DNA from: Isoetes taiwanensis
Lineage: Eukaryota; Streptophyta; Lycopodiopsida; Isoetales; Isoetaceae
Length of the DNA stretch: 64,000 bases
Assembly: GCA_021234155.1 (NCBI GenBank)
Contig: JAJEKV010000041.1
Location: forward strand, 12,288,689 to 12,352,688
Direction of reading: 5' to 3'
The notes beneath the pieces are model-generated. The model made no database searches and was not told where the DNA came from. It saw nothing but the letters and a program-made list of their open reading frames with translations. A program made the translations under genes and the position numbers. Every line of letters starts with the position of its first letter. Positions within the stretch are counted from its first letter, which is position 1. Shown here piece after piece: positions 1-12,929 of the stretch.

Positions 1-803
<803 letters not shown>

Positions 804-806
804 TAG

Positions 807-1122
807 GGAATCCTGTCAGATTAACGACGGAACATTTTTTAAAAATTTAACTCCTATATCAATCAATACAACTAGTGACGATGGCTTCACTGCCGTTTAA
901 AACTCTATAAAAACAACAAGTATTCGTTTCAAGCTTGATTTGTTAATCATGCATAGATGTTTGTAAAACTCTAAATACAAATATTCGTTTCAATCTCGAT
1001 TTGCTAGTCGTATAAAGATGTTTAAAAGGGTTCGTTCTTTAGGTACAATTATTAGAATACTTGGGTTCTAAGCTATGTGCTTAGTGGATTAAACACAATC
1101 CAAAATGAAAACTAGGTATATA
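807..1122. other. AT-rich spacer between GAPC exon and LINE 1
   Basis: No gene seen. It contains two near-identical phrases (TATTCGTTTCAAGCTTGATTTG and a close variant at about 921-1005) repeated about 60 bases apart. Confidence 0.4.
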
Positions 1123-1879
1123 TTTTTTTTTTTTTTGAGGGAATGAGATTTTTTCCATTAATTATATATTAGAAAATACATGATGACCAAGTATTTGATC
1201 AAAGAAGATCAACATACTTAGGTTTGAGCAAAACTTAAAATAGATATCCAAGAACATATCCAAAAATAATATGCCTTATAAGACGAGATGCTGAATATCA
1301 AAATACTGAAGGTTCCTGTTATGAACTAAAAGCTGTAAAATGAGTATATCTGCCTTTCAATAGACTGAATTGCTTGGAAATCCTTGTAGCAGAGAGACAC
1401 AAATTCAATTACACGTAAGAAAAAGATAGGAAGACAAACACAAAAGTGGTAATGAGGGTGCAGGGAGTTATTGATAAAGGAAAGGGAAAGCGGTTTGAAA
1501 GTTTGGGTTCAAGATGAAGTTGGTTTTCTTTCCCCGGTCAAACACTCCGGCAAAGTCGAGAGACATGGCGTAGCCATTAAAATCGGCAAATTTCCATATG
1601 TATACGCTTTGCATCTGTGATAGTAATAGCATTCCCTATAAAAGTTGAGCTTGCTTTACGTCATATGCATCGATAGTTTCCAAAAACCAGAATAGTGAGT
1701 AGGGAGTGAGTACATCTGATAGGTGCTCTTACAAAATTCATATGCCCACTGAATCTCAGAGACCGAAAATTCCTCAAGGCTTGGGAAGATTCTATCATGA
1801 ATCTTGGATTTCCAATAATAGTCCTTATGAGCATTGACTGTGTATATTTATCGTCCTTTATATCTGATTGCTTCTTGGA

Positions 1880-3518
1880 TGTCAGAGCTAGTGTCCAGAT
1901 CCCTCTTGCAGAACTCCAGATATTCTAGCACAATCATAATAAAGACTACTATTAGTATTTGAACAATGCAGTTTGAATAAATTAAACTTTCCATAAAATT
2001 TCCCAATACTATTCCATTTATCATTTAGGGAATCGATGCGCACTTTTTGAATAGTTCTTTGTACTTTGCAAGTCATGAATAAAGTTAATTTTAATCCAAA
2101 AGATGGAGGTCGAGTGATTTCCATAAAGGCATCTGTTCCTGTGCTTCCATATATTCCACATTAGAGTGAAAAGAATAGTGTTGTAGAAAACATCATTGGT
2201 TAGAAAATAATCAACAAAGGAATTAACTTTTGACGAAAATTATTTTCACACCAAATCCATAAGTCATTTAATTTCTGCGATGAAAGATGTGGTGAGAGAC
2301 TCTCTTGAATCGACATAAGGGACGGTAGAGGTAATTGGAACCAGACCCTTTTTTATCCTACTTGGATTATATAGCTTAGCTGCAGATTCTAAATTTGGGA
2401 GGCTTTTATTAGCCAATAGCCAAATAAAAAGGAGATTCTTGGGGTGCATCTGAGAGCCAAATATTTTTTGCAAAGCTTTGAGTCCAAATCATCATTAAGG
2501 TTCAGTAATGCTTAGCTTTGAAGGCTTGTCATTATTAGCAAGCAAGCGTAGATCATAGAGACCTTATATTTAGGTTTATCTTTGCATGTCCAATCTATAT
2601 GCAATACATTATTCCGAGATTAGCAATTGGTAAGGAGGCTTTGGCTTTTATGGTTTTGTATAGCTTTTTTATCGGATAGAGTGCCATTTACCTTCCTTTT
2701 TAAAAGCTGTCCAAGTCATCCATCTGTTATCTATAATGAGATCTCCAATGATATTAATTCCAGCATTTTTCCATTTCCTGTAGATTCTAGGATGCTTGAA
2801 AGCAAGGGGAGAGCTTCTAGAATTAGATAGAAAAGGATTCCAAAAAATAGACATTTGAGAGTTGAATTTGTTTGCTCCACGATGTTCAAAACAACACGAA
2901 ATGTTATTCCAAGCAATAATCATATTTCTCATGATTGGGGAGATGTCGGGGGGCAGTTTGGATTGGAAAGAAGGTTGAAGAAGGCGAGCATGTTCAAGGG
3001 TTGGATGCCCTTAAATTTACATTTCGAAGCCGATTATTTTATGAAGACAGCGGATTCTTTGGATTTTTACTTAGAAAAAGAGCTTTCCATATATATTTCC
3101 CCACTAGAGCTGATCCCTGCAGAAAAAGGTTTTTACATCCAATCCCACCCTTTGATTTAGGCTTGGTCAGATAATTCCAGTTGATGAGATGATTTTTTTC
3201 CCCATATAAAATTTCTAATGATTTTCTCTAAGCTAGGTAGATCGATTTTTGGAGCAAGCAAAGCGAGAAGAGAAATAAATGTGTTGAGCTTGCTATTACA
3301 TTATTTGCAATAATGGTTCGCACTTTTGCCATAGAGGCGACTACCATAAAGATTCAATTTTCTTTTTATCTTTGGAAATGATAGGGCTCCAAAGACCCTT
3401 AATATTGTTATCAAAGATAGAGGTAACCCCAAAAGCTTGGAGGCACGAGAGGGATTCAAGCAATTAATACCACAAATGGCTTGTTGATCTGTCTCTCCAA
3501 TAATACTACACTTATTGA
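1880..3518 (-). pseudogene. LINE 1 ORF2: decayed C-terminal part
   Basis: This continues the ORF2 above in broken frames. At 2669-2932 the minus strand reads FWNPFL followed by WKNAGINIIGDL, and at 2264-2473 it reads KNLLFIWLLANKSLP. Both are hallmarks of the region after reverse transcriptase in plant L1 elements (zf-RVT-like), and the first has a clear counterpart in the LINE at 38591-39109. Several stops and frameshifts separate the pieces. The stretch 1137-1880 would be 3' untranslated sequence. Confidence 0.7.
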
Positions 3519-5189
3519 TTAAAGAGATGCGGATCTTTTGCTTGAAGGCATGGATAATTTCAAGATAAGCGAGAGATATTTGAATCGGTGTTTTGAAGGA
3601 AATTTGAATGAATCATCCGCATATTGCAAAATGTTCATATTTGTCGAGTTGTCTGGTAAGATCAAACCTTTAATTTTCCCCAGACTTTGCTGATGGTTGA
3701 TCACTCTAGATAGGATCTCAGTGACAGCAATAAAGATGTAAGGGGCAAGGGGACATCCCTGCCTTACCCCCCTTGCTAGAGGGAAAAAATTGCCAGGCGA
3801 GCCATTAATTAAGACTGTAGATTGAGATCTCAAATTCAGACCAAGAATCAAATTTATTATCTTATCAGAGAAACCTAAATAATTGAGAGCATAGTTGATG
3901 AAATTCCAGTGGACAGTATCAAATGCTTTCAAGAAATCCAACTTAAGGAGAACACAGTTTTGGCCAGAATGCTTATTCCAGTGGAGACCCTCAGTAGCAT
4001 CAATATAATTATCTAAAATATATCTATTTGGGAGAAATGCTGACTGAGAGGGATTGATAACTTTTTGGAGGTAGCTCTTAATCCTATTGGCAATGATTTT
4101 AGCACACACTTTATAAGAAGTATTGGTCAAAGAGATTGGTCTCCAATCAGTGAAAGTTGAGGGATCCTCTTTCTTAGGAATCAGAGAAATAAGCCCAGCT
4201 GAAATAGCAGGATGCAGATGATTGGAGTTCCAAAAACCATGGATCATTCTAGAGAAATCAATCTGGAAAATATCCCAAAAATGAATGTAGAAATCTGGTT
4301 GGAAGCCATCAGGACCAGGGCTTTTCCCTTTGGCAAGAGAAGATAAGATTCTAAAAATTTCCTCAACACTAGGCAGATTGGAAAGATTATCATTCATGGT
4401 TTCAGTCTCCTCTGTTGCCAGATTAATTGGGATATTTTGGACCATATCATAGAAGATATTAGCCTTACTGACAGCATTGGGAGGAAAGGATTGTTGAGAA
4501 AAAAGCTCAGCATACTTGGAGTTGAAGAACCTTGAGATTTCAGTGTGATTTACAAGACTAGAATTGTCATCTGCAGTGACTTTGGTGATGCTGGATTTGA
4601 GCAGCTTGTTTTTGGCAACCCTGAAGAAAAATTTTGAATTGCCCTTGTCTAGATTGGCATGATATTTTAGTTTGCAAGATATAGCAGCACCTTTAGCTTC
4701 AAATTCTTCAATCACTTTTATAGAGTTTTCCAGATTCCCTTCCAAGATATGAAGATTAGGATTTAAGGGGTCATTTTGAAGCTGCATCCTCACATTCTTA
4801 ATATTCTGCAAGTATTTATTTTTTTCAGCATTCTTCTGAGTGAGATGATTTTTAGCCCATTTCTTAATCCAATCTTTTGCAGCCTTGACATTGGCATAGA
4901 ATTCTTTCATTGTGGAGGAATTGTTTAGGCTGACTCTTGGAAGATTAGAATAGAAGGATATGAAATCAGAACAAAAGGCCTCAGATTTTAGAAGAGAGCA
5001 ATTGAATTTGAATGGAATATTACCCTGTCTTTTTGGAGAGATCTCGTGCCTAATGGTTAAAAATTGGGGCTGATGGTCTGAGATGGAGGTACACTCATCA
5101 CTGGTTACAAGACAGTTATCCCAGAAGCCATTGGTCAGATTAGTGATATAGAATCTATTCTTGCATTGTTTACAACCATTGCCTTGCAA
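3519..5189 (-). pseudogene. LINE 1 ORF2: end of endonuclease plus reverse transcriptase
   Basis: A 556-codon open stretch. It opens with the last endonuclease motif (SDHQPQ, carrying the catalytic Asp-His), followed by a linker, and then reverse transcriptase blocks in order: GKSPGPDGFQPDF, LIPKK, WRPISLTN, ANRIK, QSAFLPNR, LKLDFLKAFDTVHW, LARGVRQGCPLAPYIF and the catalytic YADD. Shortly after YADD the reading frame is lost, so no full ORF2 protein can be made. There is no ATG at the open start, as expected for a 5'-truncated copy. The enzyme would copy LINE RNA at a nicked target site. Length and motif order fit the plant L1 group. Confidence 0.9.
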
Positions 5190-5190
5190 C

Positions 5191-7189
5191 TTTATTTCAA
5201 GATTGGAACATGCAGTCAGCTTTGTATCATTGAAGCATTTGAAGCATGTGATGAAAGTGGCATGTGCCCAGAGATCAAATCATTAGAAAAGCTTGAATGA
5301 GGGATGGTCCCATTTTCTCCAGTTCATTTATCATATGCTACTTTCAAATAATTAATTTGCAAAAGCTGGGCTTGGTATGCTATTGTTAAAGCAACTATAC
5401 TTAAAGCTACATAACATAGAAGTCCATGTGCAAACAATCAAATATGACACAACAAACACTAGAACTTTGCAATATCTTTTTGAAAGGACCTTCCAAATTG
5501 TTTAGCAAGTCGTGAAGATAAGCACGTGACTATAAATTTCAAAGCCCTCCAGAAAGTCGAACTGGAAATTCTCGAATGTGATGTTATGACTAGGTTTAAG
5601 GTCATACCGCATAAAGCTTATGCCAAAGTTACACAAATCCCTCTTTTCAGGAGTGAGTCGACGACCGCCGCGATAAATTTCTTGTATACATGATTACTAG
5701 CAAAAAAGGGGGGGGCATTTTTTAGCCCAAAAAAATTCCAAAAAAAAAAAGTTTTCAGACGAAAATTACATTTGGAATCATAAAATATTTTCGGCAATAA
5801 CATGTGGCTTTTTTAGACGTTCTAATTGCCACATTTGCAAAGAGAAATTTGGCAATTTAGCCCCTGTGCATCTCTAGGGCTAGATTTATTTCTGGCATCT
5901 GCAAAGATTGCTTCGGATTTTGAGTGATCTCACTTGGATCTTTACAGAGGGAGCAAAGGGAATAAAACTAACGCAGAGGAAAGAAACGCCCTATACTTTT
6001 TGCGCCTCCCCAAATAACAAAGGAGCAAAAGTTCCACTATTTCGGCGCACATACTATCAAGCTTTACTAGTTTTCTATTCTCCACATCCTTCCACTGTAA
6101 TTACATTATGAACCAGAAACCTTTTTTGGGCAAACAGGTACCATCTTTATTGTGCCTTTGTGCAAAAAATCACAGGATTAACTAAATTCATCTTTTGGAA
6201 AATGGTCTGATACCTGATTACTTCCTAATCGGTGTATGGAACAAGCATATGGCCTGAGAATGCAAGCTTTAGAGACACTGGCTAGGCACAGTGCATAAAA
6301 AATGGAAAGGGGTCTAGCGGTCTAGGGTCCAGCTTAATTCTCTTCTAACCTCCTATAAGGAGCCTGAAATTTTTTCTATTGTACACCTGCTGGCTCTCAA
6401 ACGAATCTGAGGTATTTTTATACAAATTTGTTTCTCATCATGATGTTCACTTTCTTAACCTTGCTTTTGATATTAAGTTATGTTAGTTTAATTATTTCAT
6501 AAGCTTCTTCATAACTTAAGTGCCCATGTTAAGTTAGTGGCGATCTATTGTCGTGTGTTCGTATTTGGTGCTGATAGGGTTGCTTGGAGCATGCTTTCTC
6601 CCCAAAAGAATAGACATAAACTCTCTGGGTCTATCCAGCTGAGGGTTGAAGAGTTGTATGTACCATCTCCAGCAGCGTTTGGCATCAAATTCCAGTTTGG
6701 CGTCGGCATGGAAACACAGCAACCAGTTTCCAAAATTAGCTAGATAACTTTCCTTTTCTTCACCATTGCAAGAAAACCCATTCAAAATACTCAAAAATAG
6801 AAATGTAACCACTAAAACAAACAGGCTACTCAAACTGCCTGAAATATATGATTTTTTATACAATACAATACACAAATCTTAGTTCCAATCATTGCCAGAC
6901 TACCCTCCCACAATACGAAACAAATAGCAAAAGAGTTCTGGTTATGTCTCATTAATGCAAAAAAAATCTGAAATCAATGATAGTGCACTCTGATCCAACA
7001 ATGTATCAAAGATTCTATGTGCCTCGCTTAATTCCCTACACTTCTCATGCGCGTCAAGAATGGCACTCCTTATAACCAAGGATAGGTTTCAATATGCAAA
7101 ACTGAACGATTCGGGTACGTAAGAAAATTGGTTGGCGAGTGAAAAATCGATATATACATTTTCTACCTCGAGAATTCTAGCTTTATATG
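5191..7189. other. Spacer without recognised genes
   Basis: Mixed AT-rich sequence. Seen in it: a G8 run at about 5709 and an A11 run at about 5739. Short overlapping reading frames on both strands at 6534-6875 (113 codons minus, 68 codons plus) resemble no family I know. No promoter, RNA gene or transposon end could be supported. Confidence 0.4.
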
Positions 7190-8195
7190 TATGGAACCTA
7201 TCCCTGCTTGTGTTTTTCAAGAATCATTAGTGCACTTTTCCCATGTTATGACAGTTATTGTCCTTGATGGTTTTATGATGCTCTGGAAGACAACTATGTC
7301 TATAACCACATGATTACCTTGCATCTTTTCAAAATATGCTAAAGCAAGATAATTTTTACCATGTTGTGCAGATCCAAAAATCATCGTGCACCACGACACT
7401 ACACCTTGGTACTACAATTGATAGAAGGCACTCTCTATGCCTCATCCAGACATCCATATCTGGCATAATTGTATTCCAATAACAACCATACCTTTCTAAG
7501 ATGTCCTGCTTTTGAGATGGTCAGGCATCGTTATTTTCCCTTAAGGCATTCTATTCTATGCTCCACGACTTCGCAGAGCACCGCCTGTGCATGATTTGGC
7601 ATTATACATTGCAGTTCTAGATGAGCATTTTCAATTACTGAGCCCTTAAGAGTCATCATGATCTACTTACTTTTTCCTGATTGTCTTGTATCATCATTAC
7701 TACAAAAGTTTTTTCTTGAAATTCTTTCAAGGCAGGGGTTTTTAATTCTAGTAGTAATAGTTGTACTGGCCCATTATATAGATCCCATGACCTCTTGGGC
7801 TTCATGGACGTCAAAAAATCTATTCTATTCCTTTGGGATGGTTGAGAATGTACTAATTTCATTCTGAAAACAAGTGAAGAGAGATCCTACCTTCTCTAGG
7901 CTTGATATTGGCGTCAATGATTGCATTCCATGTATGAGGATCTCGTTTTAGGGTTTCAGTGGAAACAACATTTATCTCTAACACATTTTCAAGCAAATAG
8001 ATGAATAAGATGGTTAGCAAAAATAGAAATGGAATGGAGTCCACTTTGAATTATTAGAAACTGTAGATGCCTTGCAAGCACTAGGTCTATGGGATTTCGA
8101 CATTGATGAATCAACTTATAAACAAGATCTCTGGGTATTGGTATAACATGCTTATCCTCACTCATTATCCACACGTCTCCCTTCAAAAAAAACAT
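7190..8195 (-). pseudogene. Pentatricopeptide-repeat (PPR) protein pseudogene, PLS-like
   Basis: Read on the minus strand, pieces of one PPR protein follow in order. 8195-7989 has LIHQCRNPIDLVLARHL, LIIQSGL and NHLIHLFA; 8044-7859 has RDPHTWNAIIDANIK and GRISLHLFSE; 7399-7217 has SWCTMIFGSAQHGK and LALAYFEKMQG. These match the alternating motifs of plant organelle PPR proteins, which bind organellar RNA for editing or processing. Frames change between pieces and several stops intervene, so the gene is dead. The wording is close to large PPR families I associate with ferns, which is the main taxonomic hint in the window. No C-terminal E or DYW domain is seen. Confidence 0.8.
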
Positions 8196-8229
8196 GGTAA
8201 GGCCAGAGTCAATATTGGTAGTTCCCTGC

Positions 8230-10757
8230 AGACCTCCACACTAAAGCGTGACAGACCAGTGACTTAAGCTATTACGGATCACGGTGGACAGTGCTTTTGA
8301 GACCCCCAGCGTCGCCCTGTGGTCGCGAACATTCCCTCGTAACCGATGGTTTGATGCGGATTTGTAAAGAACGCAGCTGACAGCTCCGTCACGATGCGGA
8401 TCGGTGCCGGCTTGACGGGCCACCCCGCAGTCTGGCGCCCATGTCGAAAGGACACAAAGGCGGTGCCTTGCAGAAGCATGGGGGAGATGTTCTACCTGGC
8501 GGACACTCATCCCTCGAACCTTTGGCCGCGAGTGCTTCGAGCCAGCCAAATTTCACGGGGACATCACCAGGCGTGGGAAGCAGATTTGCGGGCGATGCTC
8601 TATGACGCCCGAGGGCAGCTGTCGCCCGCCTGAGGATGGCCCCATTGGTTCGTGGGCGAGGATGTTGAGGAGGGCACAGCGGCTGTAATGGGAAGGCGTG
8701 ACCTGCGATGGTATCGCGAGGCCGGAGTTATCGATGAAGCTGGCGGTAAACGTCTTGCGATCCTCACTACCATTCAACGAGCATTGCGAGGAGGAGTTTC
8801 CCGACAATGGACCTAGCGAGGTTGTTCCCATTCACAAAGGCTGAGGCGACCCTTGTCCAGACCAATTCTGGGGCGATCATGGTCGGTCCGGTATTTGCCA
8901 AGCTGTTGGTGGCATTCTCGAGCCGATTTGACCGGCAGGCGGAGGCGGCCGGATAATGCGAACCCTCACGGTAGAGCTTTCGACCCGCCACTCAGCGATT
9001 GACCATATCTTCTGTTGCGCTGAGGCAGCGATTGAAGGCAGCGGAATCGCCGGCTGGACTTATTACTGCTTTGTGGACCGCCAAAGGCTTTTGATCACGG
9101 TCCCCGAAAGGCTGTGGGCTGTTTGCTGCGCATCGGCGGGGCTCCACGCTTTTGTAAGAATGCCATATACAAAGTTGTATGAGAGTTGTTTGGCGTGATG
9201 CAGCCTGGCAGGCCAAGCATTCACCAGTAGTATCGGGGTGTAGGCAGGGTGCCCCTCTACCAACACTTTTTGGCCTCTACATTGTCGATTAGAGCCCCGG
9301 CTTACTAAGCATGGGGGGATGGCATCAGCTTTTGCACGGGTCATCCGCCGACTCATCTATCGGACGATGTTGGCCTGCTGGCCCACCGAAGCTATGCGAT
9401 CTCACACGGATGCCCTAGACATTTTGTCGCTACTCTGGACATCGCGCTGGCAATCGGCCAAGACCGGTGGTTCTCATATCCTCTTCCGTCACCCCATGCC
9501 TCCCGCACTCACATATCCCGGGGCGGCCTCGTGGGCGTCACGCCCACCTACAAGTACCTAGGGGTGGAGTTCCCCTCCTCGCTTCTGGCTGGGAGGCGTC
9601 TATCCGCTATGCGGTGAAAGAGGCTGGAAAGCTTTATGCCATGCGTAAGAACAAGATCACCGTGGCGAGCTATATGATTGGGGCCATCGATCCACATCTG
9701 TTCCGGGGCGGTCGAGCGTCATCCTTCCGACGGGTCGGTTTGGGAGCTTATGGTCTCTTTGGCGACACGGAATGACTTAGGCGGAGTCACGGAAGGCATT
9801 TTTGGCACGGGCGCGGGGTGAAACCGATCCCTATCAGATTCAAGCTGCAGGAATGGATTCTTACGCGCTTCGGCCGGCTTGTATGATAGACACATCGCGT
9901 CTATTTTGAAAGTGGTTACTATGGTGATGCTACCCCGCTCCCTTTTTTACACTGCGGGCCATGAGTGCAGCTGACTTAGGGCCCTGGAGGGGTAAGAGAT
10001 CGGTGGTTCGCCAGATGGAGCGTCGCGAGAGTACGATCGTCATACCGGGCGCAATGGTGCGGTCGTGGCGACTACGGGAGTACCTAGATGCTTGTTTCCT
10101 TGGCAATTTCGGGACCCCATTGCTCTAGAAAGGTCAAAATGGCCCATTACAAGGAGCACATCAACCCCCGTGTTAGCAGGGGCCTGACTCTACTGCGTTT
10201 GTACCTTTCGAAAAAAAGTCTGGGACTCATTGCCTCCATTCGCTGGGTGCCCACCATCTTCGCAGTCGAGACAGGCGGTGGATTGGGGAGCCCAGCCAGG
10301 CGAGCCTCTGTCAGCGTCAAGCAGGTGCCATTGAGGATGAGTCTCACACTTTCCAGAGTTGCCCGGCAAGCCTACCGATCCGGGATCGGGCGAATCCCCT
10401 TAGTACGGCGGGCGATGCTGCCTTGCATTTGCTGATGAACACACCGTCGATGCGTGCCACAGGGTCATACATCCGTGAGGTCTTGGACCATGAGGTCACC
10501 TTTGCCCCGCCACTGTCATTCGTGACTAGGCACTCACGGGGTGGTGCATGGCGTATATATTGGGATGTTTCTGCATTTTATATGATTAGCGGTGATTTGT
10601 CAAGGGGCTGATTGCTGCCGCGGTTTTCTAAAAAGCCGGCCGGCGGGGGGGTTTTAATCGAGGCAATAATCCGCTTGCTACGTTTTTGTATTGGGTCCCA
10701 TAGACCGATTGGTCTCCGTGGACGATAAAAGTACCTTCCTTCCTTCCTTCCTTCCTT
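8230..10757 (+). mobile_element. (TTCC)n-tailed LINE, copy A
   Basis: GC content rises sharply at about 8230 and the element ends in (TTCC)n at 10733-10757. Its last 150 bases align with copy B (19096) and, reversed, with copy C (11191): GGGTCCCATAG, a stem-loop, then GGACGATAAAA and the TTCC tail. Around 9330-9600 the plus strand retains a decayed reverse transcriptase segment (VIRRLIY, HTDALDI) that corresponds to the clear YADD region of copy B. No frame is intact. The left border is approximate and no target duplication was found. Confidence 0.75.
10702..10715 (+). other. 3' stem-loop of TTCC LINE copy A
   Basis: Stem AGACC / GGTCT with loop GATT, 18 bases before the TTCC tail. Copy B has AGGCC / GGCCT with the same loop, so both sides of one pair changed together (A-U to G-C). 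This suggests an RNA structure recognised by the element's own reverse transcriptase; that role is inferred from other LINE families. Confidence 0.65.
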
Positions 10758-10923
10758 AAATGAAACAATAAGAAGGGGGAAAAGAGACGATTCGTAGAAT
10801 GGTTATTGACTTAATAGAATTATTATATGAAGTTAGTAGAAACTACCAAATTTGTAGATTGAATGCTCCTTCAGCCTTGTTGTTGGAGATTGGTAAGTCC
10901 AGCAATCCAATGTATAATTTTTA
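10758..10923. other. Short AT-rich spacer between copies A and C
   Basis: About 165 bases of low-GC sequence between the tail of copy A (+) and the tail of copy C (-). The two elements therefore lie tail to tail. Nothing else seen. Confidence 0.5.
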
Positions 10924-10935
10924 GGAAGGAAGGAA

Positions 10936-11176
10936 GCCCGGGGGATTCACCTTTGATCAGCGTATAACCCATGAGAGTTCAACGGAGGGGTGTTTTTCGA
11001 ACCATTTGCGTACGTATACTTAGGGGTTAGGGGTGTTTTTAGGCACTGATTTGGAGCAATATCCATACACATAGGGGTCAAATTGCCTTTTAAAATTGTG
11101 TATACAAGGGGGGTTTTTTGCTACCCTTCGAACGCAGATGCCATACCCCCCTTATGTATAAGTGCACCCCCCGGGG
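10936..11176. mobile_element. Miniature inverted-repeat element, copy 1, inside the tail of LINE C
   Basis: A 241-bp element aligning end to end with 24955-25194 (shared ATAACCCATGAGAGTTCAA, ACGTATACTTAG, GGGTGTTTTTA, TTTTTTGCTACCCTT). Its ends are short inverted repeats: left GCCCGGGGGATTCAC, right (reversed) CCCCGGGGGGTGCAC. Flanks are AAGGAA on both sides, but because it sits in a (GGAA)n tract the exact 6-bp duplication is ambiguous. It has no coding capacity and is presumably moved by a transposase encoded elsewhere. Confidence 0.75.
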
Positions 11177-11210
11177 AAGGAAGGAAGGAAGTATATTTTA
11201 ACGTCCGCGG

Positions 11211-11226
11211 AGGCCAAACTTGACCT
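11211..11226 (-). other. 3' stem-loop of TTCC LINE copy C
   Basis: On the minus strand AGGTC, loop AAGTTT, then GGCCT. The stem pairs if one U-G wobble is allowed. Same position relative to the tail as the hairpins of copies A and B. Confidence 0.55.
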
Positions 11227-12241
11227 ATGAGGCGGTACATGCAGACACAAAGCGGATAAAACCACACCAAAAAGACAAATGCTACTATACAATGTGTCCC
11301 CTCTTTGGGATGAAAAAACCCCACATGGGAGGAAAACCACGGTAGTAGGCTCTCGGATCCCTTGTCACGTAAGGGATTCTCTAGCGGTAGAGACTTGCAA
11401 AATGTAGGATGTGAGGCGTGCAACCATTGGCGATGCCGGCAATTGATGCAGCGAAGTGCCTCGAGCATCTAAGATCAGCATGTGTTGCTCGGATATGCGT
11501 ATAGGTTTGGGACACTCTTGCGAGCATGGTGCTCATCCTCTCTTGTCGCGATGTGGCAACACGCATATTCTCTCATGCGAGGGGATTCTCTCGCCCTCCA
11601 TCCGTAGTCCAACGACTGTTTCATTTCCGAGATGATGGGACCCGCCCTCACGGAGGCAATAGCTCTCCGCTTCTTCATAGATATATGCGCTTTCGCAATC
11701 GGTGTGGGCCATGTTCGGTGTTGGATTAACTTGCGTGTGGTAGTGCTCGTTGTTTTGGCTTTGCACGCAGTGGTTGCATCCCATGAGTGGTGGCAAAGCG
11801 CTCATTGTGTGCCTTTGTCCCGGGCATCGAGGCATAGCCACAATCTGGCTGGTAGTCTATAGACCACGTTGCGAACCACCCCGGCGATTGCTCCTGCCAT
11901 ACCCTCTTCGATCGTTGTGGCTCTTGTGCCAATAACAAAGCCCCTGGGAAGACGTTGTGCATCCATGCCGGTGACCTTGTGGAAATATGCAAGATGTGCA
12001 AGATAGCCGAATGTTGCGGGGGGCGGAAACCAGTCTCATACAAGCAAAATCTGATAAGGCACCGTGTCCTTGATACCTAGGATCAGTATGTTAAGACGAC
12101 CTTTTGCACCCTCTCTAGCTTATCCTGTGTGTTCTTGCTAATTGCGAGGACCCTAGACCTCTACCCCATACAACAATCTTGGTTCAACGAGTGTTCGAGC
12201 AGTGTGCTCGTGCCGATCCACATAGGTCTATTCTGTAGCAG

Positions 12242-12448
12242 CTATTCGCATAGCATCTGGGCTTTCCATCCCGCGCCGACCCGCCTTTCCACACAAGTCA
12301 TCCATAACATGCTAGCGCAAAAGTCGATTCCCAGATATTTGAAGGTCCTTACAACATCCACCTTCTGTCCTCTGTAATAGAGATCTGGGATATCATGCTG
12401 CGAGGAGAGGACTGCCAGGAGCTTAGTTTTCTGCAGGTTCACCGTCAT
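12242..12448 (-). pseudogene. Reverse transcriptase fragment of LINE copy C
   Basis: The minus strand reads VNLQKTK, then YYRGQKV and FKYLGIDF. This is the thumb-proximal part of a LINE reverse transcriptase and corresponds to VNLAKTK, YQGQMV and YKYLGVEF in copy B at about 17815-17940. It lies next to the 5' truncation point of copy C; the catalytic YADD box itself is missing. Confidence 0.75.
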
Positions 12449-12929
12449 TCCTGTTATAATAATATACTTAGCGGAAAGATTCCTATATACACATCCCTAT
12501 AACAGTTTTAAGTATAATTAGGTTTGAACAAAATTTTCCTGATGTTTGGAAACATTAAACTTCTATTGACATCAAAATATAAGGAAGCTATTAGAACATT
12601 AGAGTTTTGACTGCTAGGTCTTTGAACCTTAGAACCACACCTTGAGAATGCAAAAGAGTTGAAATGAAAAATATCATTTCACGTTTGACATTAGATATGA
12701 GGAAAGAGCGATGTGTAAATGCACTATTTGAGACTTTTATAACCACCTATATAGCAAAGAAATAAGATCACATATCAGCAAGACAAATACTTAGATGGCA
12801 ATTGATATGAAAAAAAAAAAGAGGAGAAGCTAGCAGTCTATTCATGGCATAAAATCTACCGTATAATGTTGAAAGTCAATTCAAACCAATTAAGCACAAT
12901 TTCATTATTTTTGTACAATACCTGAATTT

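Larger units (their letters stand above)
1123..5190 (-). mobile_element. LINE 1: 5'-truncated L1-like non-LTR retrotransposon
   Basis: On the plus strand the element begins with a run of 14 T (1123-1136), the reverse of a poly(A) tail, and the coding region reads leftward. It carries the end of the endonuclease domain, a reverse transcriptase, and decayed C-terminal sequence. The frame is closed by a TGA just above 5189 and the endonuclease start is missing, so the copy is truncated at about 5190. I could not find a matching target duplication. Its coding sequence resembles the full-length LINE at 37735-44202. Confidence 0.85.
10924..12450 (-). mobile_element. (TTCC)n-tailed LINE, copy C (5'-truncated)
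   Basis: On the plus strand the element starts with (GGAA)n at 10924-10935. That tail is split by a miniature transposon (10936-11176) and resumes at 11177-11191. It continues with the reverse of the family's 3' signature (ACGTCCGCGGAGGCC). The coding part reads leftward and ends at about 12450 with the segment after the YADD box. GC content falls again beyond 12450. Several frames are broken, so this is a dead, truncated copy. Confidence 0.75.

Noticed and set aside
6534-6875. A small host gene at overlapping frames on both strands
   Set aside because: Neither strand shows a known domain, splice context or neighbour, and both frames end in AT-rich sequence.
11533-12043. Open frames of about 100 codons in LINE copy C
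   Set aside because: They lie in GC-rich decayed LINE sequence where stops are rare by composition. No motif supports them as separate genes.
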